Positions 16,243-23,435 of a DNA stretch of 29,565 bases are shown piece after piece (position 1 is the first letter of the stretch; every line of letters begins with the position of its first letter). The translations under genes and the position numbers were made by a program. The DNA comes from CAYVZZ01 sp964456185 (GTDB lineage: Bacteria > Pseudomonadota > Gammaproteobacteria > Pseudomonadales > Alcanivoracaceae): assembly GCA_964456185.1 (NCBI GenBank), contig CAYVZZ010000016.1, positions 1 through 29,565 of the forward strand, in the 5' to 3' direction. The notes beneath the pieces were generated by a model. That model saw nothing but the letters and a program-made list of their open reading frames with translations, had not been told where the DNA came from and did no database searches.

Positions 16243-16914
16243 ATGAAGTTGTTGACCCAATCCGTTTTTATTTTTGCACTGTCTCTCGTCAGCGCTCCTC
16301 TGCTTGCGGCAGGCTTGGGCAACGGCAGTGCCTCGGCAGGTAAAGCAAAATCCGCTGTTTGTGCGGCCTGTCACGGAGCCGATGGCAACTCCGCCAGCCC
16401 CATGTATCCCAAGCTCGCCGGTCAAGGCGCAATTTATCTCGAGAAGCAATTACACGACTTCAAATCAGGCGCGCGTGTAAATCCCATTATGCAAGGCATG
16501 GCAGCGCCCTTGTCCGACGAAGACATCGAAGACTTGGCCGCTTATTTCTCTAGTCAAACCATGACCGTTGGTGAAGCTGATCCCAAGTTAGCTAAAGCAG
16601 GCGCTGCTATCTATCGCGGCGGCATCCCAGAGAAGGGCGTGCCTGCCTGTGCCGCTTGCCACGGCCCTGCCGGTCAAGGCCTGATTAGTGCCGGTTACCC
16701 GCACCTGGCAGGTCAACATGCCCAGTACATCGCCCAGGAACTGAAAAAATTCCGTCACGCTGGTCGTGGTGACTTGGGTGTACCTGCCGCCAAGATGCGT
16801 ACCAACGACAGCACCACCGACAAGCCAGGCCCGATGCAAACCATTGCGGCCAAGCTGAGCGACATGGAAATCAAACAGGTTGCCAGCTTTATTTCCGGGC
16901 TGCACAAGCGCTAA
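16243..16914 (+). CDS. Diheme cytochrome c4
   Basis: The 223-residue protein starts at ATG 16243, behind AGAGGG; the longer frame upstream lacks a signal peptide and a ribosome site. The signal peptide ends LLAAG near residue 23. Two CAACH heme-attachment sites, at about residues 40-44 and 136-140, lie in two similar c-type domains. Repeated YPKLAGQ/YPHLAGQ segments and candidate methionine ligands near 83-86 and 185 are present. Cytochrome c4 is a periplasmic, usually membrane-associated electron carrier feeding terminal oxidases. The pairing with dsbA downstream is conserved in related bacteria and fits, since c-type cytochrome maturation depends on thiol oxidation. Confidence 0.95.
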   Translation: MKLLTQSVFIFALSLVSAPLLAAGLGNGSASAGKAKSAVCAACHGADGNSASPMYPKLAGQGAIYLEKQLHDFKSGARVNPIMQGMAAPLSDEDIEDLAAYFSSQTMTVGEADPKLAKAGAAIYRGGIPEKGVPACAACHGPAGQGLISAGYPHLAGQHAQYIAQELKKFRHAGRGDLGVPAAKMRTNDSTTDKPGPMQTIAAKLSDMEIKQVASFISGLHKR

Positions 16915-16930
16915 TTGTCGCGCCTGTTTC

Positions 16931-16959
16931 GCTAGCCCCGGCTCAGGTCGTGGGCTAGC
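16931..16959 (+). terminator. Hairpin after cytochrome c4 gene, possible terminator or attenuator
   Basis: GCTAGCCC (16931-16938) pairs perfectly with GGGCTAGC (16952-16959) over a 13-base loop, 17 bases after the c4 stop. The following bases are A-rich, not T-rich, so it is not a classic intrinsic terminator. It may be an mRNA 3' stabiliser or partial stop before dsbA. Confidence 0.45.
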
Positions 16960-17043
16960 CACTCTAAAAAACCGTCGGCCGTTCGGAACCTGCGCGCTAT
17001 TTTGCAGTCAGACACTAATAAGAAACATTGAGAGAGTGATACC

Positions 17044-17694
17044 ATGCTAAAGAAACTTGCTTTAGGCCTTGCCCTACTCACCTTGGCACTGGGGGCCCAA
17101 GCGGCCACTTCCTATCAGGAAGGCGAACAATACAAAAAATTGGATGTGCCTATCCCCACCGCCAACCCCGATAAAATCGAGGTGCGCGAGTTTTTCTTTT
17201 ATGGCTGCCCCCATTGCTACCACGCCCTGCCGTTAGTCGATGCATGGTTAAAGACAATTCCTGACGACGTGAATTTTGAGCTTAATCCCGTACTATTCAT
17301 GAATGGCGCGGAAAACTTGGCCGAAGCATTTTTCATTGCTAAGAACAAAGGCATTTTGGATAAAACCCACGACGCCCTGTTTAACGCCATTCAGGGCGTA
17401 GAGCGTAACCAGCCACTGTTTGAGCAAGACAACTTGGCGGAATGGTTCACTCAATATGGTGTTCCTTTTGTAGCCTACAAAGGCTTGGCAGAGTCGTTCA
17501 CTGTGCAATCACAGATCAAGCAGGCCAAGGCATTAACCCGTGCGGCCGGCATTCGTGGCGTACCGGCCTTTTTGGTCGACGGCCAATACTTGGTATTGCG
17601 TCGCAATCTGCCCGATGAACACGCCACTTTTAAAGTGATTAACTATCTGGTTGATATGGTGCGCCAACAGCGCGCTGCCGCCGACAACGGCTAA
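17044..17694 (+). CDS. dsbA: Thiol:disulfide interchange protein DsbA
   Basis: The 216-residue protein has a Sec signal peptide (MLKKLALGLALLTLALGAQA, cut near residue 20). The mature protein has a thioredoxin fold with an inserted helical domain. The active site CPHC is at residues 55-58 within FFFYGCPHCYH, and the cis-proline loop RGVPAFLVDG follows near 178. DsbA oxidises cysteine pairs of exported proteins and is re-oxidised by DsbB, which is not in this window. GAGAG lies eight bases before the ATG. A strong terminator follows the gene. Confidence 0.96.
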   Translation: MLKKLALGLALLTLALGAQAATSYQEGEQYKKLDVPIPTANPDKIEVREFFFYGCPHCYHALPLVDAWLKTIPDDVNFELNPVLFMNGAENLAEAFFIAKNKGILDKTHDALFNAIQGVERNQPLFEQDNLAEWFTQYGVPFVAYKGLAESFTVQSQIKQAKALTRAAGIRGVPAFLVDGQYLVLRRNLPDEHATFKVINYLVDMVRQQRAAADNG

Positions 17695-17713
17695 AGCCCA
17701 TCCGGCTTTACCT

Positions 17714-17750
17714 AAAACGCCCGGGCTAAGCAATTAGTCCGGGCGTTTTT
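17714..17750 (+). terminator. Rho-independent terminator of dsbA
   Basis: AAAACGCCCGG (17714-17724) pairs with CCGGGCGTTTT (17739-17749) over a 14-base loop and ends in a T run. It begins 20 bases after the dsbA stop. Confidence 0.92.
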
Positions 17751-17751
17751 G

Positions 17752-17780
17752 TTGCTCTATCGACCAGAGTGGGGTAAAGT
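17752..17780 (+). promoter_or_regulatory. Possible promoter of the rpsF operon
   Basis: TTGCTC (17752-17757) and TAAAGT (17775-17780) are 17 bases apart, followed by a GC-rich discriminator, directly after the dsbA terminator. Each hexamer matches the consensus only partly, but position and spacing fit a ribosomal operon promoter. Confidence 0.45.
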
Positions 17781-17788
17781 AGCGCCCC

Positions 17789-17866
17789 CGCAAATGTCGG
17801 CCAACGACTCGTTTGCGGCTCCTTGCCTTACTGCTTTGCAGAAGGCTGCCGAAACCATAGGGAGCT
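17789..17866 (+). promoter_or_regulatory. Probable S6:S18-binding leader of the rpsF operon
   Basis: GCTCC (17818-17822) pairs with GGAGC (17861-17865), the ribosome site of rpsF. Inside, GCCTT (17825-17829) pairs with AAGGC (17842-17846) and encloses the hairpin CTGC-TTT-GCAG. The asymmetric internal loop between the stems holds CCGA (17849-17852). A stem with a CCG-containing bulge that hides the rpsF ribosome site is the known architecture of the S6:S18 leader, where the S6-S18 complex binds and represses its own operon. A further hairpin (CGCAAA/TTTGCG, 17789-17817, with an inner GTCG/CGAC) lies just upstream. The match is by structure and motif, not by a covariance search. Confidence 0.7.
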
Positions 17867-17869
17867 ATT

Positions 17870-18211
17870 ATGCGACACTACGAAATTGTTTTTCTGGTCC
17901 ACCCTGACCAGAGCGAACAGGTGCCGGCCATGATCGAGCGCTACAACAGCCTGATCACGGACGCTAAAGGTACCATCCACCGTCTGGAAGATTGGGGCCG
18001 CCGCCGTTTGGCCTACCCGATCAACAAAATCCACAAAGCACACTATGTACTTATCAACATCGAGTGCGACGGTGACACCTTAAACGAACTGACAAGCGCT
18101 TTCCGCTTCAACGATGCGGTTATTCGCCACTTGGTTGTTCGTCGTGATGAAGCTATCACCGAACCGTCACCCCTGGCTAAAACGGATGACAAGGAGAGCG
18201 GTAATAGCTAA
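17870..18211 (+). CDS. rpsF: Small ribosomal subunit protein bS6
   Basis: This 113-residue protein opens MRHYEIVFLVHPDQSEQVPAMIERY and contains IHRLEDWGRRRLAYPINKIHKAHYVL, both diagnostic of bS6. The C-terminus ends DKESGNS without the long glutamate tail of E. coli S6. It binds S18 on the 30S platform and, with it, the leader of its own mRNA. The ATG is five bases after GGGAG. It is the first gene of rpsF-priB-rpsR-rplI, the standard order. Confidence 0.98.
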   Translation: MRHYEIVFLVHPDQSEQVPAMIERYNSLITDAKGTIHRLEDWGRRRLAYPINKIHKAHYVLINIECDGDTLNELTSAFRFNDAVIRHLVVRRDEAITEPSPLAKTDDKESGNS

Positions 18212-18222
18212 GGCCACTGTCC

Positions 18223-18534
18223 GTGCCGGAAATTAATCAATGCACACTGACAGGACGCATTCAACATATCGGCAAAGTGCAGCATTCACCCGCCGGTATC
18301 TTGCGTTGTCGCCTACAACTGGAACATCGCTCGCGCCAACTGGAAAACCATCATCCAGTCGCCGTCAGCTGCCTCGTTGGCATTCAGTTGGTAGGTAACC
18401 ACTGGTCAGACTTACTGCAACGGTTACAGCCCGGTCAGGCCGTAAAAGTCACTGGCTTTTTAACGGCAAAAGGACATAGCCCCACCGACCGCGAACAATT
18501 ACAGCTTCAAGCCTCTCAACTTGAAGTGACCTGA
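18223..18534 (+). CDS. priB: Primosomal replication protein N (PriB)
   Basis: This 103-residue single OB-fold protein opens with NQCTLTGRIQHIGKVQHSPAGI and has the aromatic/basic strand pattern of PriB, including CRLQLEHRS and GFLTAKG near the end. Its position between rpsF and rpsR is the conserved place for priB in beta- and gammaproteobacteria. PriB is a homodimer that binds ssDNA and links PriA and DnaT during replication restart. The start codon is GTG at 18223, with AAGG nine bases upstream; no better ATG is available in frame. Confidence 0.93.
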   Translation: MPEINQCTLTGRIQHIGKVQHSPAGILRCRLQLEHRSRQLENHHPVAVSCLVGIQLVGNHWSDLLQRLQPGQAVKVTGFLTAKGHSPTDREQLQLQASQLEVT

Positions 18535-18584
18535 CTACCAAATGCTCGAACTGCAAGGTAGTCAACGAATTGAGGAGAAATGAA

Positions 18585-18815
18585 ATGGCACGTTTTTATC
18601 GTCGTCGCAAGTTTTGCCGTTTTACCGCTGAAGGCGTAAAGCGCATTGACTACAAAGATCTGGATACATTGAAAGCCTACACTACTGAAACAGGCAAAAT
18701 CGTACCCAGCCGCATCACAGGCACCAAGGCACGTTACCAGCGTCAATTGGCACTGGCCGTTAAACAAGCCCGCTATTTGGCTTTGCTTCCTTATAGCGAC
18801 AGCCACGACAATTAA
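18585..18815 (+). CDS. rpsR: Small ribosomal subunit protein bS18
   Basis: This 76-residue basic protein starts MARFYRRRKFCRFTAEG and contains IDYKDLDTLKAYTTETGKIVPSRITGTKARYQRQLALAVKQARYLALLPY, the canonical bS18 sequence. ATG 18585 follows GAGGAG closely; an in-frame ATG at 18570 is less likely because it precedes that site. S18 pairs with S6 on the 30S platform. One cysteine is present but no zinc ribbon. It is 50 bases after priB and 14 before rplI. Confidence 0.98.
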   Translation: MARFYRRRKFCRFTAEGVKRIDYKDLDTLKAYTTETGKIVPSRITGTKARYQRQLALAVKQARYLALLPYSDSHDN

Positions 18816-18829
18816 GCCGGAGACGTATC

Positions 18830-19279
18830 ATGCAAGTTATTTTGTTAGAAAACATCGCACACTTGGGTACCTTGGGTAATGTCGTTGATGTACGCGCCGG
18901 TTACGGTCGCAACTTCCTGATCCCGCAAGGTAAAGCACTGCCTGCTACCAAAGCCAACATGGCCGACGTAGAGGCCCGCCGTGCCGAGCTGGAAAAACAA
19001 GCCGCTGAAGCACTGGCTGCAGCTCAAGAACGCGCCGACAAGCTGGCCGAAGCCAACATCGTCATCGCTGCCAACGCCGGCGACGAAGGCAAGCTGTTTG
19101 GCTCCATCGGCACACGCAACATTGCCGACGCCATCAGCGAAAGCACTGGTGTGGCGATCGAGAAAGCCGAGGTCAAACTGCCTAATGGCGCACTGCGTCA
19201 AACTGGCGAGTATGAAATTGACCTGCAGCTGCACAGTGAAATCACTGTGACGGTTCAGCTGGCTGTCGTTCCCGAATAA
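18830..19279 (+). CDS. rplI: Large ribosomal subunit protein bL9
   Basis: The 149-residue protein opens MQVILLENIAHLGTLGNVVDVRAGYGRNFLIPQGKA, the conserved N-terminal rRNA-binding domain. It continues with the long connecting helix (VEARRAELEKQAAEALAAAQERADKL, about 45-75) and the C-terminal domain with GKLFGSIGTRNIADAI. L9 projects from the L1 side of the 50S subunit and helps maintain reading frame. It is last in the rpsF operon and is followed by three hairpins, the last a strong terminator. Confidence 0.98.
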   Translation: MQVILLENIAHLGTLGNVVDVRAGYGRNFLIPQGKALPATKANMADVEARRAELEKQAAEALAAAQERADKLAEANIVIAANAGDEGKLFGSIGTRNIADAISESTGVAIEKAEVKLPNGALRQTGEYEIDLQLHSEITVTVQLAVVPE

Positions 19280-19287
19280 GGTCGACA

Positions 19288-19361
19288 CCGGTTTAACCGG
19301 AAGAGTTGCCGACGCCCCTCGGGGGTGTCAGAATCAGGGCGCGGTTACCGCGCCCTTTTTT
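19288..19361 (+). terminator. Terminator cluster after rplI
   Basis: Three dyads follow the stop: CCGGTT-T-AACCGG (19288-19300), GACGCCCC-TCG-GGGGTGTC with one G-U pair (19311-19329), and GGGCGCGG-TTA-CCGCGCCC with TTTTTT (19337-19361). The last is a textbook rho-independent terminator separating the ribosomal operon from dnaB. Confidence 0.92.
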
Positions 19362-19386
19362 ATTATCTCATTATGCTGTCGACGCT

Positions 19387-20766
19387 ATGGAACTGGATCA
19401 ACATCTTCCCGAATCACTTCGTATTTTGCCGCATTCCATCGAGGCCGAGCAGGCGCTATTGGGCGGTTTGATGCTCAACAATGCCGCCTGGGATGATGTC
19501 GCCGACCGCGTCAGTGCCGATGACTTTTATCGTAAAGATCACCAAGCCATCTTTCGCGTTTTCCTGCAGCTGGCAGAAGACGGCAAACCACAAGATTTCG
19601 TTACCATCTCCCAAGCCCTCGACACGCTAGGGCAATTGGAAGAGATCGGCGGGCAAAGCTATCTCACCGAACTCTCCATGAACACGCCCAGTGCGGCCAA
19701 TGTGCTGGCTCACGCCGACATCGTGCGCGAGCGGTCGGTATTGCGCCAACTGATTCGCACCTCGGATAAAGTCTCTGGCCGTGCTTATCATCCCCAAGGG
19801 GCCACATCAGCTGAGATCCTCGATGAGGCCGAGAGCGCCATCTTCAGCATTGCCGAGCAGCAAAACAAAGGCAGCGGCCCCACCAACATCGACGAGCTAC
19901 TCAAGAACACCGTTGAGCAGATTGATGAATTATTTCATAACAAGCGCGCCGTTAACGGCTTAAGCACCGGCTTTACCGAGCTCGACAAGCGCACCTCTGG
20001 CCTGCAACCCGCCAGCATGATCGTCGTTGCCGGCCGTCCTTCCATGGGCAAGACCACCTTTGCTATGAATCTTTGCGAATCGGTGGCCATTAAAGAAGAT
20101 AAGCCGGTACTCATCTTTTCCATGGAGATGCCGGGTGAATCCTTGGTCATGCGGATGCTGTCGTCTCTCGGGCGCATTAACCAGCAAAACCTGCGCGACG
20201 GTAAAATCAGCGAAATGGAGTGGCCGCGCATTGCCACCGCCACCAAGCTGCTGCACAACCGCAAGATTTATATCGACGACACCCCGGCGCTCAGCCCACT
20301 GGAGATGCGTGCGCGCGCCCGCCGCGTGGCACGTGAGGCCGGTGGGCAGCTAGGTGCCATCATGGTCGATTACCTGCAGCTCATGCAGGTGCCCGGCAGT
20401 GAAAACCGGGTTAACGAGATTTCTTCCATTTCGCGTTCGTTAAAAACGCTGGCGAAAGAACTCAGTGTGCCGGTCATCGCCTTGTCGCAGCTCAACCGTT
20501 CCCTGGAGCAGCGTCCCAACAAACGTCCGATCATGTCGGATCTGCGTGAGTCGGGCGCCATCGAGCAAGATGCCGACATCATCATGTTTCTCTACCGTGA
20601 CGAACGCTACAATGAAGACAGCCCCGACAAGGGGCTTGCCGAGGTCATTATCGGCAAGCAACGTAACGGCCCGACGGGCACTGTTAAGTTGAAATTCCAC
20701 GGCGAATTTACCCGCTTTGACGACCTCGCCCCGGAATATTACGAACAGCAATACCAACAAGGCTGA
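19387..20766 (+). CDS. dnaB: Replicative DNA helicase DnaB
   Basis: The protein has 459 residues from ATG 19387. The N-terminal domain begins PHSIEAEQALLGGLML (typical DnaB) and the RecA-like C-terminal domain carries Walker A GRPSMGKTT (216-224). Walker B is near ILIFSME, and IMVDYLQLM, LSQLNRSLEQRPNKRPIMSDLRESGAIEQDAD and FLYRDERY are all diagnostic. It is the hexameric 5'-3' helicase of the replication fork. No Shine-Dalgarno is visible before the ATG, and the frame runs upstream into the terminator, so the start rests on alignment by eye. It is followed after 14 bases by alr. Confidence 0.97.
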   Translation: MELDQHLPESLRILPHSIEAEQALLGGLMLNNAAWDDVADRVSADDFYRKDHQAIFRVFLQLAEDGKPQDFVTISQALDTLGQLEEIGGQSYLTELSMNTPSAANVLAHADIVRERSVLRQLIRTSDKVSGRAYHPQGATSAEILDEAESAIFSIAEQQNKGSGPTNIDELLKNTVEQIDELFHNKRAVNGLSTGFTELDKRTSGLQPASMIVVAGRPSMGKTTFAMNLCESVAIKEDKPVLIFSMEMPGESLVMRMLSSLGRINQQNLRDGKISEMEWPRIATATKLLHNRKIYIDDTPALSPLEMRARARRVAREAGGQLGAIMVDYLQLMQVPGSENRVNEISSISRSLKTLAKELSVPVIALSQLNRSLEQRPNKRPIMSDLRESGAIEQDADIIMFLYRDERYNEDSPDKGLAEVIIGKQRNGPTGTVKLKFHGEFTRFDDLAPEYYEQQYQQG

Positions 20767-20780
20767 GGAGCCGACAGACC

Positions 20781-21884
20781 ATGCGCGGTACCCGCATTTG
20801 CTTGCGCCCCCATGCCTTGCGCCACAATTTGCAATTGGCTCGTCAACTGGCTGGCGATTGTGAGATTGTCGCCATGATCAAAGCCAATGGTTACGGTCAC
20901 GGCCTGACATTAACAGCCGCCGCCTTTGCACAGGCCGACCGCTTGGGCGTTGCCGTGCTCGATGAAGCCATACGCCTGCGCCAGGCTGGTATCAATACGC
21001 CTATTTTGCTGGCCGAAGGTTGCTTTGACGCCGAAGAGTTTGAGACTGCAGCCAATCTGCCCGCCATTGCCAGTGTCATCCATGCGCCTTGGCAGGTGGA
21101 TTTATTAGTTGCCAATCCGCGGCCGCTGGAAGTCTGGCTTAATCTCGATTCGGGCATGCACCGCCTTGGCATGAACGCCGATGAGGTGCGCCGTCAATAT
21201 CAGCGCTTAAGTGCTTTGCCGGGCGTTACCGTCACGACCCTCATGACGCATCTCGCCTGTGCCGACATGCCACAAGATCCATTGAGTGGGCGCCAAATTA
21301 CAGCCTGCACTCAGCTGGCAAACAGCCTGGGGCTCAAAACCAGCATCGATAACTCTGCCGCCCTACTGCGTTATCCTTTAGACCACATCGACAGTGTGCG
21401 CCCCGGCATTTTGCTTTACGGTGCCACGCCACTCGCTGATGAAGTCGCCAAACCACCCGCATTGGCGGTGACACAGACATTCAGTTCACGCTTAATCGCC
21501 ATCAACACGGTTCCCAAAGGCGAAACGGTAGGCTACGGTGGTCGCTGGCGCGCCAGCCAAGACAGTCGTATCGGTGTGGTTGCAGCAGGTTATGGAGACG
21601 GCTACCCGCGCCATGCCGACGATGCCACCCCCGTTGCGGTGAACACCACAGAGGGCATACGGCTCACCAACCTGGCTGGTCGTGTATCAATGGACATGAT
21701 AACCATTGATCTCACCGACCTGCCGACCGCCCGCGTAGGTGATCAGGTCGAGCTTTGGGGCGACCATGTGGACGTCAACGCTGTCGCCTATCACAGCGGC
21801 ACCATCAGCTACGAGCTGTTTTGTCAGGTCACGGAGCGTCCCGAACGCATCATTGAAAAGGAGCTTCAAGATGGCGAAAGCTAA
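20781..21884 (+). CDS. alr: Alanine racemase, biosynthetic type
   Basis: This 367-residue PLP enzyme has the cofactor lysine Lys34 in MIKANGYGHG, the HLDSGMHRLG-like segment WLNLDSGMHRLGM, SIDNSAALLRY and RPGILLYG. The second catalytic tyrosine lies in AAGYGDGYPR (about residue 271). It interconverts L- and D-alanine for peptidoglycan. Its position directly after dnaB is the same as in E. coli and Pseudomonas. GAGGAG lies upstream of the ATG with a rather long 11-base gap. Its end overlaps the start of radA by 14 bases. Confidence 0.97.
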   Translation: MRGTRICLRPHALRHNLQLARQLAGDCEIVAMIKANGYGHGLTLTAAAFAQADRLGVAVLDEAIRLRQAGINTPILLAEGCFDAEEFETAANLPAIASVIHAPWQVDLLVANPRPLEVWLNLDSGMHRLGMNADEVRRQYQRLSALPGVTVTTLMTHLACADMPQDPLSGRQITACTQLANSLGLKTSIDNSAALLRYPLDHIDSVRPGILLYGATPLADEVAKPPALAVTQTFSSRLIAINTVPKGETVGYGGRWRASQDSRIGVVAAGYGDGYPRHADDATPVAVNTTEGIRLTNLAGRVSMDMITIDLTDLPTARVGDQVELWGDHVDVNAVAYHSGTISYELFCQVTERPERIIEKELQDGES

Positions 21885-23256
21885 AATTGCCTTCGTCTGC
21901 ACCGATTGCGGTGCCGATACGCCCAAATGGCAAGGCCAATGCCCTTCCTGCAACGCTTGGAACACCTTGAAAGAATTCAAGCTCGACCCGACTCCCAAAG
22001 GACGAAACAGCAGCAAGGCCAGCATTCCCAGGCCATCAGCCCAAGGGTTTGCGGGACAACTGGCCAGCGTTAAAACACTTCAAGACATCGAATTATCCCC
22101 CCTACCACGCCTTGCCACTGGCCTAAATGAGTTGGATCGGGTGTTAGGTGGTGGCTTGGTGCCGGGTTCCGCCGTGTTGATTGGCGGCCAACCGGGTGCG
22201 GGTAAATCCACCCTGTTGCTGCAAGTTTTATGTGACTTGGCCAAAGACACCAATTGCCTCTACGTCACCGGCGAGGAATCGCCCACCCAAGTGGCCATGC
22301 GTGCCAAGCGGCTGGGTCTGCCTGAAGACCAGCTGCGCTTGGCGGCGCAAACCGATATTGAAGAAATCCTCGCGCTGGCCGCTCAAGAAAAACCGGCCAT
22401 CATGGTGATCGACTCCATCCAGGTCACCTACTTGGCAGGGATTACTTCCGCCCCCGGCAGTGTCAGTCAGGTGCGCGAGGGCGCGGCGGCACTCACCCGC
22501 TTCGCCAAACAAACGGGTACAGCATTATTTATCGTCGGACACGTCACCAAAGACGGCAGCTTGGCCGGCCCCAAGGTGCTAGAGCACATGATTGACTGCT
22601 CGTTAATGCTAGAAGGCTCCACCGATTCCCGCTACCGCACCCTGCGCGGCCTGAAAAACCGCTTTGGTGCCATCAACGAGCTGGGGGTGTTCGCCATGAC
22701 CAGCGAAGGCTTGCGTGAAGTGAAAAACCCGTCGGCCATCTTCCTCAACCGCGCCGAGCAGATTGCACCGGGTTCTTTGGTCACTGTGATCTGGGAAGGC
22801 ACGCGACCTCTGCTGGTCGAATTGCAGGCTCTCATCGACCAGGCCTACGGCAACCCCAAGCGCGTTTGTGTCGGCTTGGATCGCAACCGGATTGCCATGT
22901 TACTGGCCGTGTTGCACCGCCATGGCGGCATTCAGGTAGGCGACCAGGATGTGTTTGCCAATGTGGTGGGCGGCGTTAAAGTCACCGAAACCAGTGCTGA
23001 CCTGCCCATTTTGCTGGCCTTGATTTCAAGTCTTCGTGATAAACCACTGCCACGCGAACTGGTAGTATTTGGCGAAGTCGGCCTGAGCGGCGAGATTCGC
23101 CCCGTGCCACAGGGACAAGAACGCTTACAAGAAGCGGTAAAACACGGTTTTAAACGCGCCATTGTTCCGGCGGCCAATCTGCCCCGCCAAGCCATTCCGG
23201 GACTTGAAGTTATCGGCGTGAAACGTCTGGCCGAGGCGCTCAACGCGCTGGATTAA
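21871..23256 (+). CDS. radA: DNA repair protein RadA (Sms)
   Basis: The protein has 461 residues from ATG 21871, preceded by AAGGAG; the frame is open further upstream only as a shadow of alr. It has an N-terminal zinc ribbon (Cys10, 13, 24, 27: CTDCGADTPKWQGQCPSC), the RecA-like ATPase with Walker A GGQPGAGKST (105-114), and the RadA-specific KNRFG motif in LRGLKNRFGAINELGVF. The C-terminal Lon-protease-like domain holds VGGVKVTETSADLPILLAL. RadA is a hexameric branch-migration motor in recombination. The alr-radA overlap is an unusual coupling. Its stop codon overlaps the stop of the convergent small gene. Confidence 0.96.
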   Translation: MAKAKIAFVCTDCGADTPKWQGQCPSCNAWNTLKEFKLDPTPKGRNSSKASIPRPSAQGFAGQLASVKTLQDIELSPLPRLATGLNELDRVLGGGLVPGSAVLIGGQPGAGKSTLLLQVLCDLAKDTNCLYVTGEESPTQVAMRAKRLGLPEDQLRLAAQTDIEEILALAAQEKPAIMVIDSIQVTYLAGITSAPGSVSQVREGAAALTRFAKQTGTALFIVGHVTKDGSLAGPKVLEHMIDCSLMLEGSTDSRYRTLRGLKNRFGAINELGVFAMTSEGLREVKNPSAIFLNRAEQIAPGSLVTVIWEGTRPLLVELQALIDQAYGNPKRVCVGLDRNRIAMLLAVLHRHGGIQVGDQDVFANVVGGVKVTETSADLPILLALISSLRDKPLPRELVVFGEVGLSGEIRPVPQGQERLQEAVKHGFKRAIVPAANLPRQAIPGLEVIGVKRLAEALNALD

Positions 23257-23435
23257 GTCTCCAACCCGATGGCGTGCATAAACACGCGCATCAAGCCGGC
23301 AAAGGCGGCCAACGCCAAGACACTGGCTGCCCAAATCAAAGCCAACCATCCCAATCGGCGCCAAATGCTTTTTGGCGCTTCGGTCGTTTCTTGTTTTTCC
23401 TTAGTAGTATTAGTGGTATTAGTAGTATTCGTCAT
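23253..23435 (-). CDS. Small membrane protein of the bd-type oxidase, DUF2474-like
   Basis: This 60-residue protein has a polar N-terminal repeat of MTNTTNTTNTTKEK and one membrane segment, WRRLGWLALIWAASVLALAAFAGLMRVFM. That W-RR-GW-W pattern is typical of DUF2474 proteins encoded beside CIO-type oxidases. By analogy with CydX it may be a small third subunit that stabilises the oxidase; this is inference. The start at 23435 is set by AAGGTG about nine bases upstream; it overlaps the end of the subunit II gene by 17 bases. A longer in-frame start at 23462 has no ribosome site. Confidence 0.7.
   Translation of the reverse strand: MTNTTNTTNTTKEKQETTEAPKSIWRRLGWLALIWAASVLALAAFAGLMRVFMHAIGLET
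23403..23429. repeat. Three tandem 9-bp repeats encoding (N-T-T)3
   Basis: AGTAGTATT, AGTGGTATT and AGTAGTATT follow each other at 23403, 23412 and 23421. On the minus strand they code for the repeated Asn-Thr-Thr at the N-terminus of the DUF2474-like protein. They also straddle the end of the subunit II gene (stop at 23419). Confidence 0.85.
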
